A stretch of DNA of 64,000 nucleotides. Origin: Cyclina sinensis (Eukaryota; Mollusca; Bivalvia; Venerida; Veneridae). Numbering within the stretch: position 1 is the stretch's first letter; each line of letters opens with the position of its first letter. A program made the position numbers and the translations under genes. Shown piece after piece: positions 47,031 through 58,829 of the stretch. The DNA lies in assembly GCA_012932295.1 (NCBI GenBank), contig JAAONU010000006.1, forward strand, positions 29,290,882 through 29,354,881, written 5' to 3'. Below the pieces are notes generated by a model. The model saw only the letters and a list, made by a program, of their open reading frames with translations, was not told the DNA's origin and searched no databases.

Positions 47031-48414
47031 TTTTTTTCAGGTCCCGTCAATGATCCTTCTTTATTGATATTATTTAACTCCTGTTAAGCCGAATTCGACA
47101 TGTGCGAACTTGGCTAAGTCGATCGTATTTTTCGGTAACGTCGTATTACTTCTTATGTATTTTTTCACTCAGTAAGTCGAAGTGTAAAAATTTGCTGATA
47201 AACGATTATTCTCGGCGACTTCCTGGTGAGAAGTGATCGGACGAATTAAGCGTTTCAACGATTATTTGTTGATTGCAACTTTACAAATTACAGTTTAAAA
47301 GGGATGTTACTTGTTACTTTTAGTTACTTCAAAGTGAGAACTCATGAGATCGTTTCTCCGATTTTTTGTTGATTGAACCACTAAAAAGTGCACTTAAATT
47401 AGGATTTGTCTAAAGTGACAGCCGAGCCAGGTACAAAGAGATGAGAGACGAAGTGTTAATTTGCCCAATATTTTTTCTGTCATCTTTTTCAATCCTGAAA
47501 TGTGCTTTTTAATTTTCTATGAAAGCTTCAGTATTTTATATCTTTGCGTAAACATGTTCCGTCATAGAAATTTCGTTATGTTTTTGTGTATTTGTCGTTA
47601 TCCACTGTGTGCCTATTTATAGCATGTGTACATGTTTGTTTGTGTTTTACCAGTTTTGTCATGATATTCTTTTGAAAAAAACATTGTCTGGTTTTAATAT
47701 GCCAACGTAGGTAAGGGGAATGAGTTAAGCCTACACTTTAAGAGAAAAGTTGATTTCAAACCACTGAATGTCAAGGGAATATAGCGTGTACTCGAGTCAA
47801 ATATGTAAAGCAGTTTTATTTCCCGTATACTACATATTGGTAGAATATATATGTTACGTAACTTCCCATGATTTCCTTACAACCACTTGACAGTTTCTTT
47901 TAAAAAATGAAACACGTAAAAAAGCGTCTTATCTGTTAAGACCTAAGACTAATATAAAGGTCACGGGTGACGTTAACTCTACCTTATCGGAACATTTTTC
48001 CTTTAGTATGTGCTCTTAAAATCTGCATCTTTTATCTTATATCCGTTTAAAAGCAGGGTTATCTTCTTAAGTCAATTTTGGAAAGTTAGCGGGATTTTTT
48101 TTCAAGTAGAAATATGTGCTGGACATCATTTAGCCCATATCCTGCTAAATTCTAGAATCAACGAATCTGCTCTTTAGAGTCTTTGAGATATTGGAAGCCA
48201 AGCGCTGCAAATTCGATAGTCACAGAAAAAGACCACTTAAATGGTTAACGTATGTCAGAGTGCAAAATTACGAAGTAAATCTTTGACTGATTGTACCGGT
48301 AAAAAAAGGTATAAAATAGTTCACTCTTCAAACAATCTGGTTCTGAAAGTCTCACATATCTGACAAAATAGGTTTAAAACAACGTTTGCACATGTTATGA
48401 CTCACTATATGGAA
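47031..48414. other. Right-arm-only sequence of unknown content
   Basis: The arm match stops after GGTTGAGTCGATTTTTTTTC and this sequence has no left-arm counterpart. No ORF or repeat family was recognised. It leads into the LINE ORF1 remnant at 48415. Confidence 0.45.
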
Positions 48415-49730
48415 TCCGTGAACAGTACCCAAAAGATTTTGAAAATAGGAGAAAAGTCTTGTATCCAAAAATGAAAGAAGAAAAGGCTAAAGGAAAAAGT
48501 GTCAAACTTGTGAGAGATAAATTGTTCATTCAAAATACAAAATACTTACCAGAACCAGAGAGAACAGAACATAACCAAATCAGATTCCAAAACAGAGGCC
48601 AAGGCAGAGACTATGAAAGTTCTGACCAAACTAAGACAAGACTAGTCTTCAAAAGAAAGTACAGAAGAAACTCCAGGAACCAGAATAATAATAGACACAA
48701 AAATACAAACACACCTGTATCAAACAAATTCCAAGTACTAGCTGAAAAGGGAAACAACACATCTGTTACAAAAGAACAAAAATGGAAAAAGATTTGCAAA
48801 ATCACCACTGGACACAAATGTTAAAACAAAAATAAAATAAAAGAAAGGGTACAAATCAATCTTTTCAGCGATGGTTTGATCATGAATGTCATAAATATAG
48901 AAATGAATACCACACAAATTCAATTAGAAAATTATATAATAAAAACAAAAGTGAGATAAATAGAAATATGCTCAAAGTAAAAAGTAGAAAATATAAAGAA
49001 ACAATCAATAAAAAAAAGGAGCAATATACTCATAACACTATAAAAAAGCTTGGAAAAATGAAAACTTATGACCCAAGACAATTTTGGAAAATCATAAATA
49101 ATCTAAATAAAATAGGTGAGAATGAAGCATCAGCTAATTTAAATGATTTATATGAATATTTTAAGCAGGTTTATTCAACAACATTTGGAGCTGCTAAAGA
49201 AGTACATACAAACCAAGAATCAATATATGGTTGAACGAAGAGACAAATGAAAGAATAACTGAGGAAGAGATAATAAAAGTAATTAATTGACTAAAAAAAT
49301 AACCAAAGTCCCGGCTCAGACAACATACTTTATGAACACATAAAATATTCAACTAGTATAATGTTACCAGTCTATGTTAAACTATTTAACATTATACTTG
49401 ATTATGGTATAATACCTGAATGTTGAACACAAGGAGATATTATCCCAATATATAAAAACAAAGGAAATAAAGAGTCACCAGAAAACTACAGGCCAATTAA
49501 ATTATTAAGCTGCTTTGGAAAACTCTTAACAGCAATAATAATTAGTAGGTTAAATAAATTTGTTATAGAAAATGAAATTGTTGTTAATTAACAAGCAGGT
49601 TTCAGAAAAAACATTCAACAATAGATAATATTTTTGTATTGCAAAGCCTGTTAGATTTACTCAGTGCTCAAAAGAAAAAAAAATATTTTCTGTATTCATT
49701 GATTTAAAACAAGGCATAAATGGAAAATGT
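48415..49730 (+). mobile_element. LINE remnant lacking the endonuclease (right arm only)
   Basis: ORF1 C-terminus: REQYPKDFENRRKVLYPKM continues into KSVKLVRDKLFI and a basic, Asn-rich tail that stops at 48822-48824. About 40 bp later the sequence is already in the post-endonuclease linker (WFDHECHKYRNEYH, then FWKIINNLNKIGENEA). RT blocks follow: IIPIYKNKGNKESPENYRPI, KLLSCFGKLLTAIII and QAGFRK, then FSVFIDLKQ near 49700. The roughly 1 kb endonuclease is missing between ORF1 and the linker. There are many stops and no YADD block. Confidence 0.78.
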
Positions 49731-49879
49731 ATAAATATAACAAGACCTGTCCGTAGACAGCATGCTCCACTTTTCTCAGTGCTGGATAATAATTATAAGC
49801 CAAGTGAAACAAGAGGCCCAAGTGAAAAATAACAAGAAAAGTATAACACTGACGTGTTATATGTGGACGACATTTAAGT

Positions 49880-50215
49880 GATGTGGAATATTGGGTGGAA
49901 AGGTGGCCAGCAAGCTATGATATACTGTAGATAAACAAATATCGGAGTGGAAGATTTTTTGTTCTTTATTGACTATTGAGGTATTTTCATGGCATTGTGT
50001 TGATGTTAAAATTTGTAAACAGGATATTTATTGAACATTGAGATTGAACTGGCCAGGTTAGAACATGGGTGCTGCATATCATCTTGATGGGCTGAACGTT
50101 TGATCAATTTCATGGAATTCATTCCAGGGGTGAAAAAAGATACCGGTATGAAGTGGACATGAAACACATGGCTCATATCTTTAGACACCACTGAGCATTT
50201 GCTCAGGTGAGCTAA
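49880..50215 (+). repeat. Dispersed repeat ending in a hairpin and CTAA
   Basis: The end reads CTGAGCATTTGCTCAG (16-nt perfect hairpin, 50191-50206), then GTGAG, then CTAA. A hairpin shortly before a CTRR terminus is the signature of Helitron-like 3' ends; the spacing here is shorter than the textbook 10-12 nt. The start is not defined. Absent from the left arm. Confidence 0.45.
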
Positions 50216-50229
50216 AAACACCCTTCGGG

Positions 50230-50312
50230 CATATAATGGACGGACGGACGGACGGACAGACGGAGGCCATTCCTATAATCCCCTTCCCGCTTTGCGGAAG
50301 GGGATTAATGAA
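50230..50312. repeat. (GGAC)n plus CCCCTTCCCGC hairpin
   Basis: Mirror of the cap of the left-arm array at 3076-3165. Only the microsatellite and hairpin are present; the minisatellite body is replaced by unrelated sequence. Confidence 0.65.
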
Positions 50313-52564
50313 TAGTATATTATTAACAAGATTATTAATAATATGGTCATAAAAGAGTAACAATCAATAACAAAACCATGCATATTGCAATGATTAGAAC
50401 ATAACTGAAATCAATCTTGAAGTTATGCAAACAATGACTTGTGAAGCTTGGCCACTTGAAAACATGTATTCAAATTACAATAACATGTGTAATATCAGAG
50501 ATTTGTCTGCTCATGCCATTGAAATTGTTTCATACGTTATGGTTAATCAATGGAAATCCAAGTATCACTCTATGTATATATAGTCACGGGTCATTGTTTA
50601 GCTGTACTGCATGTACATAAATGAGAAATATATATATAAAAAAAAAATTATAAGAAATATGTGTAAGTGGCATTTTTACTTGCTACGATCACAGCTTATA
50701 TGTAAGAACCAGTTTCATTTGCACAGATAAACATAATAAATTTATAGGATTGTTGTGAATTATTACAATGTTTTAACAATGACATACATATACAACATGC
50801 ATTTCATAAAGGTGTAATCTTTCTATTGCCTTGTGGCTGTAGCTTTTTTGGGACTAGTGCAAGACTAGTACTCGCATCTGCTCCTGCAGTTCAGCAATGG
50901 CATCATGAAGGTCCATTTGACTGAAAATACAAAAGTATTGATTTTGTATTTTAATTAATTTTCAATTATTAATTTTAAGCATTTACTGTCCGAGTTTGAT
51001 CGCTTTTTCATAAAAATAATGTATTATAATGCTAACATTTTTGTGTGCTGGCAGTTTTTAGACTCACTTTTCACATGTTTAAATGTTGCGTATTTTGCGA
51101 AAAAAAACATGGTGTGCATAAACGTAAGGATACGTACAGACAAGTATAAAGAAATATGGATGATGCATAAAGACAAATAAGAAGTAAGGATGCATAAAGA
51201 TAAGTAAGGATGGGTAAATATATAAAAAACTAAGGATGCGTAAAGATTAGTAAAGAGAAGTAAGGTAAAATATAAGTAAACCGAAAAAAAGATTACTAAG
51301 GAGAACAAATGTAAATATAAATGCCATTATCATTTTCATGCATATTGAATATGTGATTTATTTAACCCTTCGTCCTACTTTTCTCTGAAAAATTGAATTG
51401 TATTCCGTTACAGAGTGATGCACGTGAAGGGATGTTATGTTTCATAGAATTACGGGTAAGAAACATATTTTTAATTTATATTCCACTCACAAATTCATTA
51501 TTATATTACATTGAAGAAAATATATTTATGAAAATAAACAACGGGAAACAACCCTTATTACTTAAAGAAGCTGTTCTTCTTAAAATTAGACAGAAGTCAA
51601 TATATCTTAAAAAACATAATTTTACGCTTCTATACACCTTTAAATGGAAAAAAAAGTTGTTGGCCTAACGGTGTTGAAACTCATGTCCTTCCACCCAGAA
51701 ACTCTTTTATCGCTAGGTATACCACTGAAACACGACACTAGTTATTTCTAATGTACATTATACCTGTGATGATCTGTGAGTCAGTCGTGGGGCGGCATAA
51801 AACTCTAACGCTAAAAATAAGGAGAAAAACTGACTAACGAATAAATTTTGTTATCATGGCATATGGAGACAACCCAATGTTCCATACGGATTTGATGATT
51901 ATGACATTTTGTTGTGTTATGTTCTGTTCTGTATAAGATGCTATGATACACTAGTTTATTGATAAGCGTTGTGAGTTCTTTGGTGCCGATTAAAATATTT
52001 ATTTCAATGAAATTATAAAAACTTTTTTGTGTATGTATATGCGTTGTTAATTAAAAACAAATTTTTTAGTCAATCATATTAAGGAACAAGGAACTGGATT
52101 TTACCCATTTTACAATTTCATTGCCAGAACAGAACAGATCTTTTATTTACACCCAGGTATACAAAGTATACAATAAAGGAAATATATCATAATACAAGAA
52201 ACATAATAATATAATTTCCGGAACAAGAACAAACAAACAACAAGTACGAAATTGCTGCATGAATGCTGCAAAGGGGAGAGCGCGGCCCTCGAAAAAAAGA
52301 GTGGTAGGGACAAAAGGTGTAAATACGAAGAAGTCTCTGAGAAAAAAAATTCTGAAAGCATTGCTGAGCCTGAATGCAGCACACTGACAGTTAGCTGCTG
52401 TTATATGAAATTGCAAAGATGCGAATATTTTAGTGAAATAGTGGTTCAACGTACAATACCATAGAAAACGAGCTGGCTGGAACGGTTGTTCTTGCGCATT
52501 GCAGACATGATGAAAATGATGCAGGTCATATAACTGATATGAAATAAAAAGACGAACACGACAG
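50313..52564. other. Non-coding right-arm sequence
   Basis: Mirror of about 661-3070, including the degenerate AAGGATG-type minisatellite (51080-51300) and the putative LINE tail with (CAGAA)n at 52128-52240. Relative to the left arm about 80 bp corresponding to 872-950 are missing. Long frames at 52143-52680 are low-complexity and do not show a protein domain. Confidence 0.4.
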
Positions 52565-52743
52565 TACAGTAAACTTCCTCTATTAAGACCATTATTTTTT
52601 AAGGAGGAAGACATTCCTGCTGTCTGTTTTGAAAGCAACGGAACATACTGAACGCCGAGAAAACCTTCGTGATACGGCAAAGTTAATATTGAGGACTATG
52701 AAAAGCATAAATTTTACTGGTCTTAATACGAAAACTTTACCGT
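52565..52743. mobile_element. MITE-like inverted-repeat element (right arm)
   Basis: Palindrome counterpart of the element at 483-660, with the same imperfect terminal inverted repeats. It was duplicated with the arm, so it is older than the palindrome or was copied by gene conversion. Confidence 0.42.
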
Positions 52744-52859
52744 AAGACAGAAAACATTAGCAAACTGATGCATGTACAGAATCCTGCAGAATGGGTGGTG
52801 TTATGTGACTGTGTTACACATGAGATATGTTTTGAGCAGGACAGGAAATGTGCTAAAAT

Positions 52860-53420
52860 TATAAGATCTGTTTCAAAATGTGTCTTGGAACTGACACCAA
52901 CACCAAAACAAGAGGACCAAATGGTCTTGATTTGCCATATGTGCATATGCTACAAGTTTTTTTTTTATTTGACGTAGTGACCTATAACCCCATGTGACAG
53001 TTATGAAATTATCAAAGATTTCATGAAGGCAAAGATGCTGACCATGTTTCATACATAGAGAATTGTTAAAAATGTGAGTTGAAGAGTGTAAATAAGGTTT
53101 TCCTATGATCTGACCATGTGACCTAGTTTTTGACCCCATTTGAGCCAGTTACGAATTCAACAAAGATTTGATCAAGGCAAAAATTCTGATAAAGGTTCAT
53201 TAAGATTGGGTCAGAACTGTGGCCTTTAGGGTGTAAATATTGTTTTATTATCATTTGACCTGTTTCCTAGTTTTTGATCTGATGTGACCGAGTTATGAAC
53301 TCTTCAAAGATTTCATCAAAGTAAACATTCTGACCAGTTTCATTAAGTTTCGGTGAAAAATGTGATCTCAATAGTGTAAGTAAGGTTTTCCAACGATTCG
53401 ACCCTGTAGAATTAATTGGC
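52860..53420 (-). repeat. Degenerate tandem mollusc repeat (right arm and beyond)
   Basis: The motif set 'tgacc..gttttgac', 'caaagatttcatcaa', 'attctgacca', 'gtgtaa.taaggttttcc' recurs at about 165-bp spacing. Positions up to 53211 mirror 1-330. The remaining unit or units lie outside the visible left arm. Confidence 0.6.
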
Positions 53421-55259
53421 ATAAATCTTTAGTACATATTACAATAAACGCGACATTTATTTTACACATTTACATTTAAAAAACACGTTAAACGAATATC
53501 GCAGATATGCCACATGCGAGAAGTGCAATACCATCTTTGCAATACCGTCTTTGAAATGTATGCTCAAGCTTTGCGACACAATTGTCAGTTTACAGGTTTA
53601 TCATCATTATGCTATTTTCTAATAAATAATTGACTGGATAACCATACAACTTATACGCCAGTTTAAAAATGCTTCTTCCTGTTCCATGTCATTCCATTCA
53701 TAGGTGTTCTGGAAGATGTTCGGAACATGCTCTGGACAGCGAATCGAGCACGGTCAAAAAATGTTCCCGGATTGTCGACCGAAGGGACTTTTCAATTCTA
53801 TACAGACCTCTTTCGTTAGTGTTTTGGCCGTTATTATTCGTATTTTCATACGATTTGTCTACCGATACAGATACCATGATATTTTCTGCATTTTGTCTAT
53901 AAGTTTGTGCTAGCCATTTAATGGAAAGGACTAAAATGTTTCATATCCGACAATATCAGTACTTGCCAGTAACCATATGTTGTCCTAAAGGACATTTCGG
54001 ATTCGAAGTGTTAAGGAACATATAATACTTCAGCTCTTTAAAAAGCAATTGCTTTGCTACTTTGCCTGTTATCATTCCTATTTTCACAGCATACATAAGC
54101 AATGGGCTCAGTATCGTCAAATAATAGTTGATCGAAAGGAAAAAAAATCATGTCATGTACCCCCATAGCATATTTCTAAACCCATAACAATATGCACGGC
54201 CCTGATGGGCCGCGCAATCAGATAACAAACAGATTAATAAACGAACTCTCACACGCGCTCACACACAGTCACACATTTTTACACCACACTAACTCGCTTT
54301 TTACATTACAAATACTTGGGAGCGGGGAGTATAACAGCTGTCGTATTGAAATTGATAATCAGTTTTAGGGAAGAAAAAACAAGACATAACCACACTGTAT
54401 TAATTAATATACAGTTTCTTATTGAAACAGGACGGCTACGTCGCTGTATTTTCGGAAAAGCTTATCTGACCTACTTATGTTTACTCCTGTGTAAATATTA
54501 CCGCGGGAAGATTATTCATGCATACATAGAGCATGTGGTAGCCGATTTATGAATGGGACCATCATGCTGCATCAGTCAATGGAATATTTTAGGGGTAAAT
54601 TCATAATAGGGGTAAGTAAACATTATTTGATCCAGCATAATTCCTGTTTAGTAGTTGTTACAAGTAAATTAATTAACAGCACAAAAAGGTGATAAAATTG
54701 TGTAAACTCTCGCGTACAATAGCAAGATAATAATAAAGTTTTAACAAGAGTACTTTCACAACAGGCTCAGAATTATAAAACAGCTTTGCATTTTAACAAT
54801 AAATAGATTTAAATTTCACTTTCTGCAACGGTGAATGTAGTTATACAGTAAGATACGTTTCCATGAGGGTCATGGATTGTTGACAATCGGCAGGAAGCCA
54901 TGATAAATGTTTTAACAAGTTGTGTAGTTATAACTAAGAATTTTTACTATCATCTGTTTTCCAACAAATATTTTACAGTTAAGAGTGACCTACTACATAC
55001 GTGTAGTGGGAAAAAAGACGGAAGAAACAACAATGAAGGGCTAGTAAAAATGTGGATATAAGCGTGAGTGGATTAACTTATTGTTAAGAGTACAAAATAG
55101 ACTACTGACATAGAAAAGATATATTGACATCAGTTATTTTTAAAAGTTTTCAAAAAACAGGCAACAAGTTTACTAACATTTGTAGTACAACAACAGACGA
55201 TGATGACACAAGAGAATTAAATGTAATTAAATGTCCTGGGACATTTATAATGTCAGGTT
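53421..55259. other. Non-coding sequence right of the visible arm
   Basis: No gene was recognised. A short CACA-type tract lies near 54250. ORFs at 53669-53913 and 54316-54552 lack motifs. Whether this still belongs to the palindrome cannot be judged because its partner would lie before base 1. Confidence 0.35.
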
Positions 55260-58250
55260 TTATATATTTTTCTCTCTCCTGTTTAAAAAAATCACATTCA
55301 AGAAGATAATGTTTCTCACAGCCGATTTGGCCTCTATGACATAAAGTGCATATTCTTTCGTTGACAGGGGTTCCATCAAATATGCCAGTTTCAATTGGTA
55401 AAAAGTGATTAGCGGTTCTAAATTTAAAAATATTCCGAGAGTCTTGCTCATTAAGTAAAGTAAAATACTTTTCAAAACTATGAGTAGATTTAAAGCTTGA
55501 GTAGAAGATCCGTTTACTTGACTGCTGAAGTTTGGCATGCCAATTCTGTTTATACTGGTCAATGGGGGACTTTTAATTTGTTTATATATAAAAGAGTCGT
55601 TGCTCTGAAATTGATTTTCCCATAAGTCAGGGCGGCCAGCTGATGTAAATTTTTTTTTGATTTCATTAGGCCACTTAAAATTAGTGTCTGTTTGGTGTAA
55701 CATGAATTTATAGACTTTTAGTGCGAGTTTTTGTTCTTCACCTGTTAAAAAGTGCTTCCAGAAGGACACCATACGATATTTAACAGTGACAGCGATTGGG
55801 TATTTGCCAACCTCTCCGTATAAAAATGTTATTGGAGTTGAACGTCTGGCTTTTGTTATTTTTCTAAGGAAATCATTATGGATTTTTTTCTAACATATCA
55901 AGATTTTCGAAACCAAAAATTTCACTCCCATATGTTAGGATTGGCAGGACAGTGTGATCGAATACCGTATACGTGGTTTTTTCTGCGGGCTCCAAATTCT
56001 GCGTTTTTTTCAAAATTTGGCATGTTTTTATTTCTGCGGACTTTATTTCTGCGGCACCTTCTTTGGACAAACTGTGACTTAAATTCTGCGGAAAAGAACA
56101 CAATAAGAAAGTAAACTTCCGGTACAGACTAACCTGATATATGTATCGTTGTCATCACTACAGCAGAGATAAATTTCAACTGTAACGGAGCTAGCGGAGG
56201 AGTAAAATTGACATGTCGGATTTAAGGAGAAAGTGATGATCGAACATTATTTGTGTGTACTCGCGTTTATTTATCGTCGCCACCGGACACGCCTTAGAAA
56301 ATAGCAGCATGTTTGTTTGTTTGTTTTGTTCATTGAAAGGGTACAACAATAAATATTCGCATAATAAAAGGCCATGTAATTAGAGGCCAATAATCGAATC
56401 AATAGGAAAGCGACCTGTTTCTCTGTTTATCAGCTTCATGTGTGCAAACAACAATAATGCACAACAATAGAAAATTACCGGTATGCACCTTTGGATCAGC
56501 ATGAATGGACATGTGAAATTTTTGTACCGGTATCTTAAATATGTAAGCAATGACAATATACGGTAATTGGAAAACCATCACTAGCTGAAGGGGATCTACA
56601 CTGTTCGCTAAAATTTCAGCGCTTTAATGGTAAATATTAAAAAAAGATTAAATAAGTTAAACGTCATCAAAAATGTGCACAGATCGCTCACTGAAGGATA
56701 CAAAAGACGAAAACAACTAACGGCTATACCGGTACATGGTAGTCAAATATCTTTATTCATAAATTGACATAATTACATAAAATACATCTACTTTACAAAC
56801 ACAGATTATGTATTTACTAGTAGCCGACGGCAATGTTATACAATCCGATGACCAACCATTCTGTATAATCTGTTAGTCGTAATTACTTTAGTCCAATACA
56901 GGTCAAAATGTCGGACACGTGGTAGGTAAACACGCCAAAACAGGGTGGAATATTCTGCGGATTTTATTTCTGCGGCGTTGAAAGTGACCGCAGAATACGC
57001 AGAAATAAAGTCACCGCAGAAAAAACCACGTATACGGTAATTTCAATGACAGGTCTCTGGGTAAATTTGCGTTATTCGTTCTAGTGAAAAGAAGATGCAT
57101 TGCCTTGTAAGCTTGCTGTATGACATGTTTCCAGGCCCTTAAAAAGGAACCTTTGCTTGCAAATGATACTCCTAAATAATGATATTAATCAGTTATTTCA
57201 AGTTGGTTATTACCAAGTTTAAAATGAAAATTATTTCTTTGCCTAGCTCCAAAAACTATAACTTTAGTTTTATTTGTGTTGACCTTAAGGTGCCAAGTTT
57301 GGCAATATTGATAGAAAATGTTTAAGCTTCAGAAACAATAATGGTGTCGTCTGCGTAGAGCAAGACCAGTAGTTTAAGCCAAAGTGATAAATTTAGAGGA
57401 TCTTTTAGCTCAACACCAACAGAACCATTTATATGCAGATCATTTAGAAATAGGGCAAAGAGGACAGGGGAGAGATTCTCGTCTTGTCTGACCCCAATTT
57501 CGGATATGAACATATCCGAAAATTCTCCATCATGTGAAATACAGGATTTTATTGTATTATACATATTATTGATTACTCTAAAAGAATTTTCGTTTATAGA
57601 ATTTTGTAAAAGCTTATGCCATAACCCTGCAACTTTATCAAATGCTTGTGAAAAATCTATAAATGCACATTTTTTTTCCTCTTTTCCAGGATTTCAATCA
57701 AAGCATGTAAAGTGAAAATATGGTCTGAACAAGAGTACCCTTTCCGAAAACCGGCTTGGTTTTCATCCAGGATATTATTCTGTTCAAGAAAAGCGGTTAA
57801 CCTATTATTGAGAACAGAAGTAAAAAGTTTACAAAGGCACCTTAATATGGTAATTGGTCTGTAATTATTAGGGTATTTTGGGTCACCTTTGTTTTTATAT
57901 ATAGGGATAATGATACCCTCTAACCAGGAATTAGGTATAAATCTGGTGTCAAGAACACTATTTAATAACTTACTATATATTGGGAGGAATAATTCATTTG
58001 TTGTCTTAATATATTAATTTACTATATTATCGTTGGGGCTACTGTTTTTAGCGTTTTGTAGTTTCACTATACATTTCATAACTTCAGCCTCTGAAATTTG
58101 GTCATTTAATAAGGGATTTGGAATGACTGAAGAGTTAGTATTATAAAACCTATTGTCAGTAACAGTATTTGAATTTAGGGATTTAAAATGTTCTAAAATG
58201 TTACCAGCGCTTCTTATAAAATCATATTTCGCCTTTTTAATTAATAACAT
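55260..58250 (-). mobile_element. 5'-truncated LINE with near-complete RT, split by a TIR element
   Basis: From 58250 downwards the minus strand encodes the pre-RT linker (MLLIKKAKYDFIRSAGNIL, ISEAEVMKCIVKLQNAKN), IPIYKNKGD and NYRPITIL (about 57900-57860), NQAGFRKGYSCSDHIFTLHA, FIDFSQAFDKV, GVRQDENLSPVLFALFLNDL and catalytic YADD (about 57345). The C-terminal domain includes HTVLPILTYGSEIFGFENLD (about 55960-55900) and CALCHRGQIGCEKHYLL (about 55340), a zinc-knuckle signature. The RT frame carries several disruptions. The ORF is cut by the element at 55965-57037; joining across it at one TA keeps the frame. Confidence 0.83.
55965..57037. mobile_element. 1073-bp non-autonomous DNA transposon nested in a LINE
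   Basis: Perfect 24-bp terminal inverted repeats (55965-55988 and 57014-57037, starting CCGTATACGTGG and ending TTCTGCGG inward) are flanked by TA (55963-55964 and 57038-57039). Removing the element plus one TA restores the LINE frame exactly (LKLFDHTVLPIL). Near both ends TTCTGCGG motifs repeat in both orientations. No transposase ORF is present; the TA target points to a Tc1/mariner-like or related mobiliser. Confidence 0.88.
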
Positions 58251-58344
58251 CTTTTATCTTCCTAATTTCGATGGTGATCATGAAATAATCGCTAAACTGT
58301 GATTACATATCTAATTGCCGACATTTTTGAATACAAATAATCAA
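58251..58344. other. Junction sequence between LINE fragments
   Basis: Short AT-rich sequence between the truncated 5' end of the minus-strand LINE and the tail fragment. Nothing recognised. Confidence 0.35.
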
Positions 58345-58441
58345 TAATCTATCAACTCAACTCAACCAAACTTTATTTCGCCCTGGTTTGTACATATACA
58401 CCATGGGTAACATAAAGATACTCTCCTATTACAAAACTATG
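58345..58441 (-). mobile_element. LINE 3' UTR stub with TTGAG tail
   Basis: On the minus strand: 'gtatctttatgttacccatggtgtatatgtacaaaccagggc', then GAAATAAAGTTTGGTTGAG with (TTGAG)n. This is the 3' end of a LINE, about 95 bp long, 5' truncated where the plus-strand LINE begins. It separates two other LINE copies that run in opposite directions. Confidence 0.6.
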
Positions 58442-58442
58442 C

Positions 58443-58749
58443 TGAAATAAAAATAGACAGAGCACATCGTATAGGGAAATACTCAGCCAACAAAACGAGA
58501 CCTGTTGTAGTGAAATTTAATAATTACCAAGACAAAATAGCAGTGAAAAATGCAGCTATAGACAAGTTTCCAAACACTCCATATAGGATAAGTGAGCAGT
58601 ATCCGCGCGCGATCCAAGAAAAGCGCCGCCAGCTCATACCGGATTTTAAAAAGGCTCGAGAGGATGGAAAAGATGCCGTCATTGTTTACGACAAACTAGT
58701 TATTAAAGGCCCTCGTAGCCGCACACACACACCAATACAAGGGAGGTAA
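58443..58749 (+). pseudogene. LINE ORF1 C-terminal part
   Basis: The frame reads IDRAHRIGKYSANKTRPVVV, FNNYQDKIAVKNAAI, YRISEQYPRAIQEKRRQLIP and KKAREDGKDAVIVYDKLVI before a stop at 58747-58749. This is the RRM-plus-CTD type of LINE ORF1 protein, which coats the element's RNA. The N-terminal coiled-coil part is absent. Confidence 0.75.
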
Positions 58750-58829
58750 TTCAGACAGACGAGCCCGCAGAAGCATCCACAGTTGCTTCCCATGTGTAGG
58801 AAAACAATGAGCAGTGTTTATCTTTTCTA

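Larger units (their letters stand above)
35333..53211 (-). repeat. Right arm of giant inverted repeat (palindrome)
   Basis: This is the reverse-complement counterpart of 1-22704. It is shorter than the left arm because it lacks the mariner (10701-12555) and about 2.6 kb corresponding to 16315-18920. It carries a different 3.2 kb block at 47031-50220. The match ends at 53211 only because the left arm leaves the window there, so homology may continue to the right. Confidence 0.93.

Noticed and set aside
52143..52680. 177-codon ORF on the minus strand
   Set aside because: It spans a MITE-like element and a putative LINE tail and is not open in the left arm.
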